Shown here piece after piece: positions 55,031 through 63,786 of a stretch of DNA of 64,000 nucleotides. A program made the position numbers and the translations under genes. Source of the DNA: Pseudovibrio flavus (GTDB taxonomy: Bacteria > Pseudomonadota > Alphaproteobacteria > Rhizobiales > Stappiaceae); NCBI RefSeq assembly GCF_009711345.1, contig NZ_SMMA01000065.1, forward strand, positions 299,541 through 363,540. Reading direction: 5' to 3'. Each line of letters starts with the position of its first letter. Position 1 is the first letter of the stretch. Below the pieces are notes generated by a model. It did no database searches. It saw only the letters and a program-made list of their open reading frames with translations, and was not told the origin of the DNA.

Positions 55031-57460
55031 TTAATTTATACTATCTTGAACGATATCTTGGCGCAGTGATTTCGGTGTTATTTTGATACTGTCACTGCCG
55101 TTTATCCATATTTCTTCTGCTATTTTCCAAAGATTTATCTTAAGGTTTTGTTCATTACTATCTTCTTTGACTGAGTAAAACTGATACCAGCGCTGATCGA
55201 CTAGTCCGGAAGCCATTTCAAGCAAGCCGATATGGATGTCTGGCTGATTCTGGCAAACCTTGGCCGTTGGCAGAAGCATCTGTACATCGCCTTCGCGCCC
55301 GTCTGTAGGGTCAAATGGATCTGCAGTCGGAATGCGAGAATGCCATTGCACGTATGCTGTTGCGCCTGTGATGTTCATGCCAAAGGCGGCGGTTTCGCGA
55401 ATGCGCCCTGTATTATAAAGCCAGACCAGCGGTCCTTCTTCTTTGATGGCGGAGACCGTTTCAGCGGTCAGCTCAAACCCGTCATTGATGAGCACAAGAT
55501 CAAGCTGATCCGCCAGATCAAGGTCCTCTGGCGTGTTGAACTGGGCTGCCAGTTTCGCTTCTGGTGCGTGTTGGCGAAGCGTGGCAATCCATTGCGCGGT
55601 ATTGTCTTTTCCGCCGTGCTGTGGGTTGGACGGTTCATCAGCAACACTCCAATATGGCACGGGTAGCTTACGGTCCTTTATGAGGGGGATAAAGTCTGCA
55701 AGAAATTGCGCTGCTGCGACATCACCCATTTCCCGCTGCAAACGCTTGAGGGGAGTATAAGCCAGCGTTTTGTGAGGTTTTTGAGCAGATAAATCTGTCG
55801 CTGCGGTGAGGTCTTCATAGAAGATTGGAGCAAGGCCCCAAGCTGGTGTTTCAAGCGGCGGAGCAAGGGCGGTTAAACCCATCTGCGCCATGAAATCGAG
55901 GTCACATTGAACCTGTGCGGTGCGCTTTGATGCTTCTTGAAATGCCCATTTAAGATGCGGTGCTACATCCATATAAAACCCTGCAGGATAAGCGGCTTTT
56001 GGCAAACGAACCTGAGGAACCTCGATAGTTATTGGCACGCTTGTTTGCCCTTGCGAGTGGATGACCTGTAAGGAGGCACCATAAATGCCAGGTTTTACAC
56101 TGGTGGCCACGTCAACCCACAGGTCCATAAGGCGTGGTGTTTGCGGCTCCACACTCAGTCCGTTGATATCACTTAGTAATCTGCTCTGTTGAACTTCCAG
56201 AAGGTTACTGTTCGTGGCCGTTCGCTCCAGTGTGCGTAACGCCGCCCAGACGTAACCACTAAAGCCATCACTCTCAAATTCCAACTGTGCGTAATCCAGC
56301 ACAGCAGGTTCATTTGTGGTGAGAGCCACCGTGAGCCACTGCCCGCTGCCAGATGCCACAACGCTGTTGAGGGGAGTGCTGGTAACTCCCTCTGAAGAAA
56401 GAGGAAATGACGCGTCAGCCTGTCGGGTTTTCAAGTTTTGAGAAACGGGCCACCCGGCCCGCGCCATGTGCGCCCGCTCGGAGTTCACAAAATCGATCGC
56501 CGCCTCGTCATCAGGCGGGGTCAATAACACGGCGGAAAGATGCGTGGCATCCAAACTGTCACCGGCCAGATCAATGGTGACACCATTTTCGCCAGCAACA
56601 GTTTCAGCCCTTATATATCCCCCACGGTGCTTGGCGATATCTTCCCAAGCATCGCCTGCACCTTGTACCTCGCGTCGCTTGCCGGCCAGATACCGGCGGG
56701 CAACCCATTCGTCGATGGTCTCCCGCAGAAGATGGACAGTTTCATGGTTGATGTTGATCCGTCGCTCCAGTGGGTAGGGCAGAGCCTCCCAGTCTCCAAG
56801 GTCTTCAATCCATAAATGTACGGTTACAGGTTCACCTTGCGGCCAAGGCAATGTAACCCGCTCCACGCCCTTCATGCCGGAAACAACCAGATCGTCCGGT
56901 CCTTTGCGCAAAACCGGGATTGGCTGACCGCCTTTGATCATGTCACTGTCTTTGGTGACCCGCTTAAAACCGGGAAACAGCGGAGCGCTCTCAAGCCCAA
57001 AGCTATAGCCCACGCTTCCTTTCGGGAGCTGAGGAGCTTCCTCAATCGCGAACTTGTCTATCTGCACCAGCCCAGGGCTATCGGTATCCAGCACCACCTT
57101 GTAAAGCGCAGAGGTATCGAGAAGGCGGCCTGAAGTTGTTCGAAGACCACTTGCAGGTAACCGCAGATCGAACGGACCCGGCAGCAGTTTCTGCTCAAGA
57201 TTGTAGCGGCTTGCATAGTCGCTTGATTGGTCATCATCGACCCTGAGGATGATGGTTGCAGGCTGCGAACCATTGACGATACCGGATATGACTATCTGTT
57301 CGCCTTCCTTCATAAAGTCTTCTTGGCTTGGGGTAACACGGATTGGCAAGGACCCTTCACCAAGAGACTGGGGAACGGCGAGCGCAGAGGAAATCAACGC
57401 GCTGCTGGCAAAGCCGGTCACAACCAGAGAAAACGGAATGTGCTTGAGCGGGAGGTGCAT
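55031..57460 (-). CDS. exported glycosidase-like protein (DUF4091/GH-type barrel)
   Basis: An 809-residue secreted protein with signal peptide (FSLVVTGFASSALISSALA). The N-terminal ~450 residues look like several beta-sandwiches (IVISGIVNGSQPATIILRVDDDQ...). Residues ~475-700 read like a TIM barrel: AYPAGFYMDVAPHLKWAFQEASKRTAQVQCDLDFMAQMGLTALAPP, LPVPYWSVADEPSNPQHGG, KLAAQFNTPEDLDLADQLDLVLINDG, WLYNTGRIRE. The DEP motif after strand 4 and the C-terminal context resemble DUF4091/GH123-type proteins. ATG 57460 has GAGGAG 7 bases upstream. In this operon it may trim or remodel the polysaccharide; the assignment is tentative. Confidence 0.6.
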   Translation of the reverse strand: MHLPLKHIPFSLVVTGFASSALISSALAVPQSLGEGSLPIRVTPSQEDFMKEGEQIVISGIVNGSQPATIILRVDDDQSSDYASRYNLEQKLLPGPFDLRLPASGLRTTSGRLLDTSALYKVVLDTDSPGLVQIDKFAIEEAPQLPKGSVGYSFGLESAPLFPGFKRVTKDSDMIKGGQPIPVLRKGPDDLVVSGMKGVERVTLPWPQGEPVTVHLWIEDLGDWEALPYPLERRININHETVHLLRETIDEWVARRYLAGKRREVQGAGDAWEDIAKHRGGYIRAETVAGENGVTIDLAGDSLDATHLSAVLLTPPDDEAAIDFVNSERAHMARAGWPVSQNLKTRQADASFPLSSEGVTSTPLNSVVASGSGQWLTVALTTNEPAVLDYAQLEFESDGFSGYVWAALRTLERTATNSNLLEVQQSRLLSDINGLSVEPQTPRLMDLWVDVATSVKPGIYGASLQVIHSQGQTSVPITIEVPQVRLPKAAYPAGFYMDVAPHLKWAFQEASKRTAQVQCDLDFMAQMGLTALAPPLETPAWGLAPIFYEDLTAATDLSAQKPHKTLAYTPLKRLQREMGDVAAAQFLADFIPLIKDRKLPVPYWSVADEPSNPQHGGKDNTAQWIATLRQHAPEAKLAAQFNTPEDLDLADQLDLVLINDGFELTAETVSAIKEEGPLVWLYNTGRIRETAAFGMNITGATAYVQWHSRIPTADPFDPTDGREGDVQMLLPTAKVCQNQPDIHIGLLEMASGLVDQRWYQFYSVKEDSNEQNLKINLWKIAEEIWINGSDSIKITPKSLRQDIVQDSIN

Positions 57461-57470
57461 TGCTAACTCC

Positions 57471-58628
57471 TCAAAATGTATCCAGAACGCTTTCAATTCG
57501 TCTTGCGCGTTCATCCCAAGATTCCTGCCTTACAAATTCGCGGCGTAGATCGTTACGGTCGGTATCAGCTCGCGCCTCAAGAATGGCGTTGGCTAGATTT
57601 TCCTCCGGTGTCACAGCCCGCAAGAGCTTTCTGTAAGGCTCCATACTTGGGAAGACAGTGGAGACGATCGGCTGACCAGCGGCCATATATTCACGCAGTT
57701 TTAGAGGGTTACAGGCCTTGATCTGGTCGTTGTCTTTGAAGGGAAGAAGCGCGACATCAAAATGCTGAACGTAAGCGGGGAGAGCAGCATGATCTCGCGG
57801 GCCAAGAAAATGCACATTGGGCAGAAACTGCAAGGTGCTGATATCAGTCTCGACCTTGCCAATAAAAACGAAGTTCCAGTCAGGTAGGGCTTTTGCAGCT
57901 TTTGCAAGGCGTGCGGTATCTACCCAGTCGGCTATGGAACCATAGAACCCGGCAACCGGGCTTGCAGGCATATCTAGCGGGCGAGAGTGCGGGGCGGTAA
58001 ACAGCCCGAAATCTACGCCATGGGGAATAAGAAGTGTCTTTTCCTGCGGGAAACGGCTGGCCAGTTCCTCACTTGCGGCAATAACAAGGTCGCACTGCCT
58101 AACGAGATCCTTCTCCATGTCCAGCACAGGCTTATGATCAACGCCTGCAAGAGCGCCAAAGTCGTCGCCGCAATAATAGATGAGCGCCTTTTCATCAAGA
58201 GCGCCAGCTATAACGACGGCAGGGGGCAAAGAGGTCCAAACCAGAGGATGCGATATACCGAGGGATCGCATTTTTTTGCGGATCTGCCTGCTGAGTAGGA
58301 AGCGGTTGATGATTGCTGCCAGTTTGTTTCCCGGCCATGGAATGGCGATGGGGCTGAGAATATGCAGCCCCTTTGGTAGAGGCTCCGCCGTTGCACCGGT
58401 CTCAGCAACCATATTGGAAAGGGTAGGTTTTAAAGGCGCTCCTAAAATGGAACGGGCTTTTTCCCAAACGCGCTTCAAATCACGACCAGAGAGCTTGGGC
58501 CTACGCATGCCAATGGAGTTGACCCATATCACCTGCCGTCCATTCACCATGGATTTGATCAAGTGCTGCGTTGAAGATGGGTGACGACCCCAATCCTCTC
58601 CAAACACAACAAGATCATGCTTGGTCAT
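57471..58628 (-). CDS. glycosyltransferase, GT4-like
   Basis: A 385-residue GT-B protein. HDLVVFGEDWGRHPSSTQHLIKSMVNGRQVIWVNSIG opens the first half; ALIYYCGDDFGALAGVDHKPVLDMEKDLVRQCDLVIAASEELASRFP and AGFYGSIADWVDTARLAKAAKALPDWNFVFIG are typical of GT4 relatives of the TuaH/UDP-galactofuranosyl type group; NPLKLREYMAAGQPIVST is the donor site. ATG 58628 is preferred over ATG 58640 since GGAG lies 6 bases before it. It overlaps the acyltransferase stop by 14 bases. Adds a sugar to the repeat unit. Confidence 0.85.
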   Translation of the reverse strand: MTKHDLVVFGEDWGRHPSSTQHLIKSMVNGRQVIWVNSIGMRRPKLSGRDLKRVWEKARSILGAPLKPTLSNMVAETGATAEPLPKGLHILSPIAIPWPGNKLAAIINRFLLSRQIRKKMRSLGISHPLVWTSLPPAVVIAGALDEKALIYYCGDDFGALAGVDHKPVLDMEKDLVRQCDLVIAASEELASRFPQEKTLLIPHGVDFGLFTAPHSRPLDMPASPVAGFYGSIADWVDTARLAKAAKALPDWNFVFIGKVETDISTLQFLPNVHFLGPRDHAALPAYVQHFDVALLPFKDNDQIKACNPLKLREYMAAGQPIVSTVFPSMEPYRKLLRAVTPEENLANAILEARADTDRNDLRREFVRQESWDERARRIESVLDTF

Positions 58629-59592
58629 GCGGGGCTCCATTCGTTTTCTGGGTGTCGTCGGCTACGGTCTTGGGGGCAGCTTTTCGTGTCGTCGCCGTAG
58701 TGCGTTTTGTTGCAGGGCGTGCGCTGGGCTGTTTTGTTGTTGTGGTTTTAGCCGCGGCGGCAGATGCTGCGCGTGGTTTGCGCACAGGTGCCTTACGGGC
58801 GACTTTTTTGGTTAGGGCTGGCTTATCTTCTGTGGCCTCGCTCTGCGGCTCTTCAACGGTCTGTTCATTGGCTGTAGCGCTGGGCGTGTCGATCTGTTTG
58901 ATAACACGGGCAGGGCAACCGCCAGCTAGAACCCGTGGTGGAAGGTCTTTTGTGACGATGCTACCTGCAGCGACAACAGTGCCCGCGCCAATGGTAACGC
59001 CCGCCATAACCATAGCCCCGGTTCCGAGCCATACGCCGTCTTCCAGAACAATATCGCCGACTTGATCTTCCGTTTCAGGTAGGCCAGCAGCCCGCGCCTC
59101 AGGATCCAGAGGGTGACCGGGGTAGCCTGCCAGAAAGTTCCGTCCAGCAAGGCGCACATTATCGCCAATCTTGATGGCATGGCCTACGGCAAGTGTGGTC
59201 TGCCAGCCGATATCGACATTGGAGCCTACCACAAGGCGAGGCGTCTCATCGCCGCTTGAACGGCCGGAAATAGTGGTCTGGCCTGATAGGCGAACGTCCT
59301 CGCCAAAGTCCATGACTAGATGTCCCAGCACGAGCGGCATGCCGCCATAGATGTAAAGCTTGGGCGCAGGTCGTGCGAGCTGGCTTTGGAAGAGCGGTGT
59401 TGTCCATAAAACACGGATGATGTCGAAGAAGAGATTTTTGATAATGCGGCTGAGCTTATAAAGGCCGTCATGAAACCAAGGAATGACAGGAAAAGAAAAG
59501 CCCTTAAGGTACTTAGCGGCGTCGTACAAAAAGCGTGCAGCCGGATGCTCCTTCGCTTTGATCCACTTCTTTATGTCTGCAATAGTTTTCAT
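58615..59592 (-). CDS. hexapeptide-repeat acyltransferase with basic C-terminal tail
   Basis: Residues ~80-236 form a left-handed beta-helix of the LbetaH/WcaF-type O-acetyltransferases (VVGSNVDIGWQTTLAVGHAIKIGDNVRLAGRNFLAGYPGHPLDPEARAAGL, VWLGTGAMVMAGVTIGAGTVVAAGSIVTKDLPPRVLAGGCPARVIK). The N-terminal 70 residues are helical (KYLKGFSFPVIPWFHDGLYKLSRIIKNLFFD). Residues ~237-325 are a Lys/Ala/Thr/Pro-rich tail like histone H1 (KKVARKAPVRKPRAA...KRTTATTRKAAPK), unusual for this family. It likely acetylates a sugar of the polysaccharide (SypM-like step). ATGA overlap with the polymerase gene upstream. Confidence 0.85.
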   Translation of the reverse strand: MKTIADIKKWIKAKEHPAARFLYDAAKYLKGFSFPVIPWFHDGLYKLSRIIKNLFFDIIRVLWTTPLFQSQLARPAPKLYIYGGMPLVLGHLVMDFGEDVRLSGQTTISGRSSGDETPRLVVGSNVDIGWQTTLAVGHAIKIGDNVRLAGRNFLAGYPGHPLDPEARAAGLPETEDQVGDIVLEDGVWLGTGAMVMAGVTIGAGTVVAAGSIVTKDLPPRVLAGGCPARVIKQIDTPSATANEQTVEEPQSEATEDKPALTKKVARKAPVRKPRAASAAAAKTTTTKQPSARPATKRTTATTRKAAPKTVADDTQKTNGAPHDQA

Positions 59593-61049
59593 CTAGACGA
59601 TCCTCGGTTCTTTAAGCGCAAGCGATTGCGCAGATCATAAATGCGGGCAGAGCCTTTGGTTTCGGCAGGAAGCGCGTCGGGGTGGGCAAGGTTTTCGGTG
59701 TATTTTGCCAGCGCTACGGTAAGGGACAGCAGAATGTAGATCGGCCACGTAAACCCTTGCGTCAGGAAGGTGCCCGAAACGCAAAAACCGGCAATACCGC
59801 CGATAAGGGCAAGCGCTGTTGCACGAACGGATGCATCGGCTTTCTTCTCATCAAGGGTTTTGGATGATTTCATGTTCGTCAGCATCATCAGCACCACCAT
59901 GGTGATGAAGGCAAAGAAACCGGGAAAGCCAGTCTCGCCAAGCACGCCAAGCCATGTAGAGTGCACGGCCTTGTTCATGCCGGTCCAGTGGTCGGTGTAG
60001 AAGAAGTAGTTGACCACGAAGTTGTCCAGCCCAACGCCGTTGAGCGGCCTGCTGGTTGCCATGTTCCAAGCCGCACCCCATGCGTAAATGCGTCCCATGG
60101 CACTTTCATCAATGCCGTCTTCTGCAGCGCCCCCCGACTTACGGTCGGAAATACCGGCCATAACCATCAGGCCCATAAGACCAATGCCGCCAATGGCAGC
60201 CAGTAGTACCTTGTTTTTGATGACTTTGTTTCCGCCAATGCCAAGCACCGTCACGATGCCAAGCAAGCCGCCGCGGCTCTGCGTGGCAACAATACCCCAG
60301 CAGATCATCATGGTCGCCAGCATTCCCAGCAGACGATCAAAGAGCGTTGGCCTCATTATGGCAAGTGCGGTGGCAAAGCTAAGGGGAAAGAGCAGCACGA
60401 GCGAAAGGTCGTTCGGATCACCCAGCACCGAGCCATAGTCTCGGCCAATGGTAACGCGTGAGCCTTCAACAAGGCCCAAGCCTTGAAGCTTGCGCGACAC
60501 GGCAACAATGGCAACTGCAACGCCCGCCATAACGAATACACGGGCGGCAAGGGCGAAGTCCTCTGGGCGTTTCACGATCCAGCTAATGGCAAGGACCATT
60601 ATGCCGATCTTGATATAGGTGTCCTTGAAATAGGCAAAGGCAACGCCTTTGTTGATCGCCAGAAAGAGGCCAAAGAACACAAGGCCGAAGAATACCGCGA
60701 AGGCCGTTAGGTCGCGGTGCCAGAAGGGCTTCATGGTTTTGACGCAGAAAATCTGCCAGCACAGCACCCCAAGTGTTGGCAGAGCCAGCAGAATGGGAAT
60801 GCGGAACGGCATAAGAACCGGAAAAACCTCGTGAATGCGGAAGAAGGAAAACACCACAAAGCCAAGGCAGAGGTAGAAGAGGGTATTAAAGGCTATCAAT
60901 ACGCAAATTGGCAAAAGGGCGATGCCGATTGCCAGAAACGGGTGCAGCGGATTGAACAGGCCAACGCCAACGATGAGGGAGGCGATCAGCGCAATAGCGA
61001 TGTGGTTCGTTCGTCGGCGCGGGCGCGGATATTCGGGCAGGTTCATCAT
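59589..61049 (-). CDS. O-antigen ligase/Wzy-like polymerase
   Basis: A 486-residue membrane protein with about 12 hydrophobic helices and the Wzy_C/O-antigen ligase signature: a large periplasmic loop with RMMARIYAWGAAWNMATSRPLNGVGLDNFVVNYFFYTDHWTGMNKAVHSTWLGVLGETGFPGFFAF (~325-390), containing the conserved His and the RPL-GVG element. It should polymerise flipped repeat units at the periplasmic face, or ligate chains. The C-terminus is cytosolic and basic. Start overlaps the flippase stop in ATGA. Adjacent flippase supports a Wzx/Wzy pathway. Confidence 0.85.
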   Translation of the reverse strand: MMNLPEYPRPRRRTNHIAIALIASLIVGVGLFNPLHPFLAIGIALLPICVLIAFNTLFYLCLGFVVFSFFRIHEVFPVLMPFRIPILLALPTLGVLCWQIFCVKTMKPFWHRDLTAFAVFFGLVFFGLFLAINKGVAFAYFKDTYIKIGIMVLAISWIVKRPEDFALAARVFVMAGVAVAIVAVSRKLQGLGLVEGSRVTIGRDYGSVLGDPNDLSLVLLFPLSFATALAIMRPTLFDRLLGMLATMMICWGIVATQSRGGLLGIVTVLGIGGNKVIKNKVLLAAIGGIGLMGLMVMAGISDRKSGGAAEDGIDESAMGRIYAWGAAWNMATSRPLNGVGLDNFVVNYFFYTDHWTGMNKAVHSTWLGVLGETGFPGFFAFITMVVLMMLTNMKSSKTLDEKKADASVRATALALIGGIAGFCVSGTFLTQGFTWPIYILLSLTVALAKYTENLAHPDALPAETKGSARIYDLRNRLRLKNRGSSR

Positions 61050-62467
61050 GTACCAGCCCTCGAAAACCGCAGGAACGTCTTGCCCTTCACCTTCAACGCA
61101 ACGGTAAGGCCGAGGCCGAGTAGAACCAAACCGCAGCCAACGGCGTAGGCGAACTGCAGGCCGATGGAAACATCAAGCGGCTGGAGGAAGACTGCCAGTA
61201 GAGCGAACAGCGTGAAAAACGCCATGTAGCTCAGGCGGTAAGGGATCGGCGCCCGCCCGTGGTAGAGGTAGAGGAACAGGAAGAGGCGCAAACTATGGCC
61301 TGCAAGAGTTGCGATGATTGCGCCCGCTACACCATGAGACGGAGCAAGCAGTGCATAGCCTGCAACGGCAACGATACCGCCTGCCACATTGACGGAAAGC
61401 ACATGCAAACCATGCTGGGCGCGGTAGCAACCAACGTTCATGAGTGAGCAAAGCTCATTGAGGGCAAAGCACAGAACCAGCCATGGAATGTAGGCAATGG
61501 CAGGGGCGTAGGATGCAGGAAGCAGCCAGTTTATGAAGATCGGCGCGGCTAGGGCTGTGCCTAGCGCTCCTGCGATCAACACCCAGTAACCAAGTAGGAC
61601 AACATCAGCGGATTCTTCCAGTCCGCCTTCTTCGTCAATGATGCCAATGCGTTTGGCGTACCACCATAAACCAAAGGGCTGCATAAGCAGCGGTGCGGCA
61701 AGTGCCAGCTTTACGGCAATAGAATAGTGGGCCAGCGTTTGCGGCGTAATGGCTGTAACCAGAAACCAGCGGTCGCAAGAACCAAGGGCAAACATGGAAA
61801 GGGCACCGCCCACGAGCGGCATACCGAAGTTTACAATACGCTTAAGGCCATGCAGGGAAACGGCAATGCCTGTACGCCTGATCTGGAAGAAGAGAAGCGC
61901 CAGCGCCAGAGCAATATCCAACGTTCCATTGGCAGCCAATATGGCGTCAATTCCGTAGCCGTTTAGAAGCAGAAGAACCATTGCCGCAGCCTGCAAGACA
62001 CCGCGAGAGGCGGTAAAAAGCAGAAACATTTTTGGCTTGTTGCTAAGCCGTAGCCACGCAAGGGGCAGCTCTATCAAACCGCCAAGCGTTGCCCCCAGAA
62101 CGCTGATCCGCAGGGCCCACATGTTAATGGGCAGGTTCCACGCATGCACAACAAGCGGCACGAGCAGTTGAACAAGAACCCCAAAGACAACGGCCAGAAC
62201 CAACGCGCTTCCGGTAATCGCCGCAGCTTCCTTGTTGCGGGCTTCATCACCCACCTGAACGCCGGAAAAGCGGAAAAGCGTATCGGCAAGGCCCATAGCG
62301 AAGATGAGGCCGAGAAACTCCAACGTAGAGGCGACCACATCCAGATAGCCCACATCCTCAGGCTTCATATAGCCAGTGAGGACCGGCAGAGTGATGACTG
62401 CCAGTCCCTTTGTTAGCACCATACTTGCGATGTATGGCCATATGGAAAGGATGCTGCGGGCGTTCAT
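61046..62467 (-). CDS. polysaccharide flippase, Wzx/MOP family
   Basis: A 473-residue integral membrane protein with 12-14 helices. The N-terminal ARSILSIWPYIASMVLTKGLAVITLPVLTGYMKPEDVGYLDVVASTLEFLGLIFAMGLADTLFRF is typical of the MOP-type lipid-linked oligosaccharide flippases, as is the mid-protein PLLMQPFGLWWYAKRIGI. It moves undecaprenyl-linked repeat units across the inner membrane. It starts 3 bases after the upstream glycosyltransferase and overlaps the polymerase gene by 4 bases. Confidence 0.87.
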   Translation of the reverse strand: MNARSILSIWPYIASMVLTKGLAVITLPVLTGYMKPEDVGYLDVVASTLEFLGLIFAMGLADTLFRFSGVQVGDEARNKEAAAITGSALVLAVVFGVLVQLLVPLVVHAWNLPINMWALRISVLGATLGGLIELPLAWLRLSNKPKMFLLFTASRGVLQAAAMVLLLLNGYGIDAILAANGTLDIALALALLFFQIRRTGIAVSLHGLKRIVNFGMPLVGGALSMFALGSCDRWFLVTAITPQTLAHYSIAVKLALAAPLLMQPFGLWWYAKRIGIIDEEGGLEESADVVLLGYWVLIAGALGTALAAPIFINWLLPASYAPAIAYIPWLVLCFALNELCSLMNVGCYRAQHGLHVLSVNVAGGIVAVAGYALLAPSHGVAGAIIATLAGHSLRLFLFLYLYHGRAPIPYRLSYMAFFTLFALLAVFLQPLDVSIGLQFAYAVGCGLVLLGLGLTVALKVKGKTFLRFSRAGT

Positions 62468-62470
62468 GGG

Positions 62471-63661
62471 CTAGGCCACCTTGCGGGCAGAGCCACTCTG
62501 GTTTTCGATAATCCGCGATAGACGCTTGGCTGAGCCTTCCAATGTGAAGTTTTCGGTAATCTGCTTTCTACCAGCGCGGCCCATAACCTGCCGCTCCACA
62601 TCGCTTAGCGCCATTAGTTCTACAATGGCGCGGGCAAGCCCTTCAGGGTCACCCGGTTCCACCATGAAGCCAGTCTCCGGCGTTACCGTCTCCTTCATGC
62701 CCATAAAGCGCGTGGTGATGACGGGAAGTTCCATCGCCATGGCTTCTTTCACGACAAGGGGACCGGTATCACGCGCACCGTCTGGCGCTTCTTTGAAGGG
62801 GGCAATCAAGCCAACATAAGAAGGGGCGTTTTCGCTGATCCACTCTGCAGGCTTGGGACCAAGGAACGTAAGCCCTTGCTTGTAAAGCCCATTGCCAAGG
62901 GATTCCTGCTCTAGCTCCTCCATCAGCGGGCCGCTCCCAACAATATCGATGGCTGGGGCAAGCGGGCCAAGTTGGGCAAGTGCTGCAAAAATATCGTCAG
63001 TGCCCTTTTGTTCAACCAGCCGGCCAACGAACAGCAGACGGCCATTCTTCTCCGCATCCTTGCGCGGTACAAACCGCTCCGGCGCAGTGCCGCAGGGCAC
63101 CATATGAACGGATGCCTTTGGTGCAAAGTCTTGTAGGTCTTTGGTCAGGTCATTGCAGACGGAAACAACAAAATCAGCGGAAGTAAGCTTAAGGGGCAGG
63201 TCCTGCGCTTCTGCATACACATCATGTCCGTGGCAGACGAAAGAAACCGAAGCGCCGATCATGCGGGCCGCCACAATCGCGTGCGCGGCTGCTGCGCCTG
63301 CAAAGTGGGCGTGGAGATGGTCCACCCCATGCGCTTTGGCAAGGCGGGCGATCTTTAGAGCGTTGCCCATAAGCGAGACCATCGGAATGCCGTTCTGCAC
63401 TTTGGCAAACGATAGGCCCCGCACGCAGGAACCGGAAAGGCCGGTCAGTGCCTTCAGCGCTTCCATGTCTGGCTCTTTGACAGGGTAGAACGCTTCTTCC
63501 TGCGCCATGGTCACATCAATCGCTTGAGCCGGACCATCAACCTCGCGCAGGACATAGGGGATGACAGTATGCCCTTGTGCCTGCATAGCTCGCATCTCAT
63601 TGCCAACAAAGGTTTCGGAAAGGACGGGGAATTCAGCAAGCACGTAGCCAATGGTCTTCAA
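62471..63661 (-). CDS. glycosyltransferase, GT4 (WcaL-like)
   Basis: A 396-residue GT-B enzyme. IGYVLAEFPVLSETFVGNEMRAMQAQGHTVIPYVLR is the opening typical of colanic-acid WcaL-type GT4 proteins; DHLHAHFAGAAAAHAIVAARMIGASVSFVCHGHDVYA, RLLFVGRLVEQKGTDDIFAAL and GARDTGPLVVKEAMAMELPVITT are donor/acceptor motifs. Start is TTG 63661, with GGGAGA 5-6 bases upstream on the minus strand; no ATG fits better. It is the first gene of the long operon running to 54096, behind a sigma-54-type promoter at 63743-63757. Confidence 0.88.
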   Translation of the reverse strand: MKTIGYVLAEFPVLSETFVGNEMRAMQAQGHTVIPYVLREVDGPAQAIDVTMAQEEAFYPVKEPDMEALKALTGLSGSCVRGLSFAKVQNGIPMVSLMGNALKIARLAKAHGVDHLHAHFAGAAAAHAIVAARMIGASVSFVCHGHDVYAEAQDLPLKLTSADFVVSVCNDLTKDLQDFAPKASVHMVPCGTAPERFVPRKDAEKNGRLLFVGRLVEQKGTDDIFAALAQLGPLAPAIDIVGSGPLMEELEQESLGNGLYKQGLTFLGPKPAEWISENAPSYVGLIAPFKEAPDGARDTGPLVVKEAMAMELPVITTRFMGMKETVTPETGFMVEPGDPEGLARAIVELMALSDVERQVMGRAGRKQITENFTLEGSAKRLSRIIENQSGSARKVA

Positions 63662-63742
63662 GGTTCTCTCCCTGAATTTTTAGAGTTTTCCCGCTTCCAG
63701 ACCGGATTGGCTCGGATGATGCAGGGTCTTGCCACCAAAACA

Positions 63743-63757
63743 GCAAAGCCGATGCCA
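63743..63757 (-). promoter_or_regulatory. sigma-54 promoter for the flippase/polymerase operon
   Basis: On the minus strand TGGCATCGGCTTTGC (followed by T) matches the -24/-12 pattern, with GG and GC ten bases apart and one departure (T for C in the -24 box, and no G after it). Transcription would start near 63731, giving a leader of ~70 bases before TTG 63661. TGCAAAG at 63857-63863, about -130, resembles the half-site near the other sigma-54 promoter but lies in coding sequence. Confidence 0.7.
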
Positions 63758-63786
63758 TTTGCGTGACTTGAGGCGGAGAAGAAGAA

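Noticed and set aside
55025-55044. AT-rich inverted repeat ATAGTAT/ATACTAT at the end of the glycosidase-like gene
   Set aside because: Weak stem without a T-run in the direction of transcription; not enough to call a terminator.
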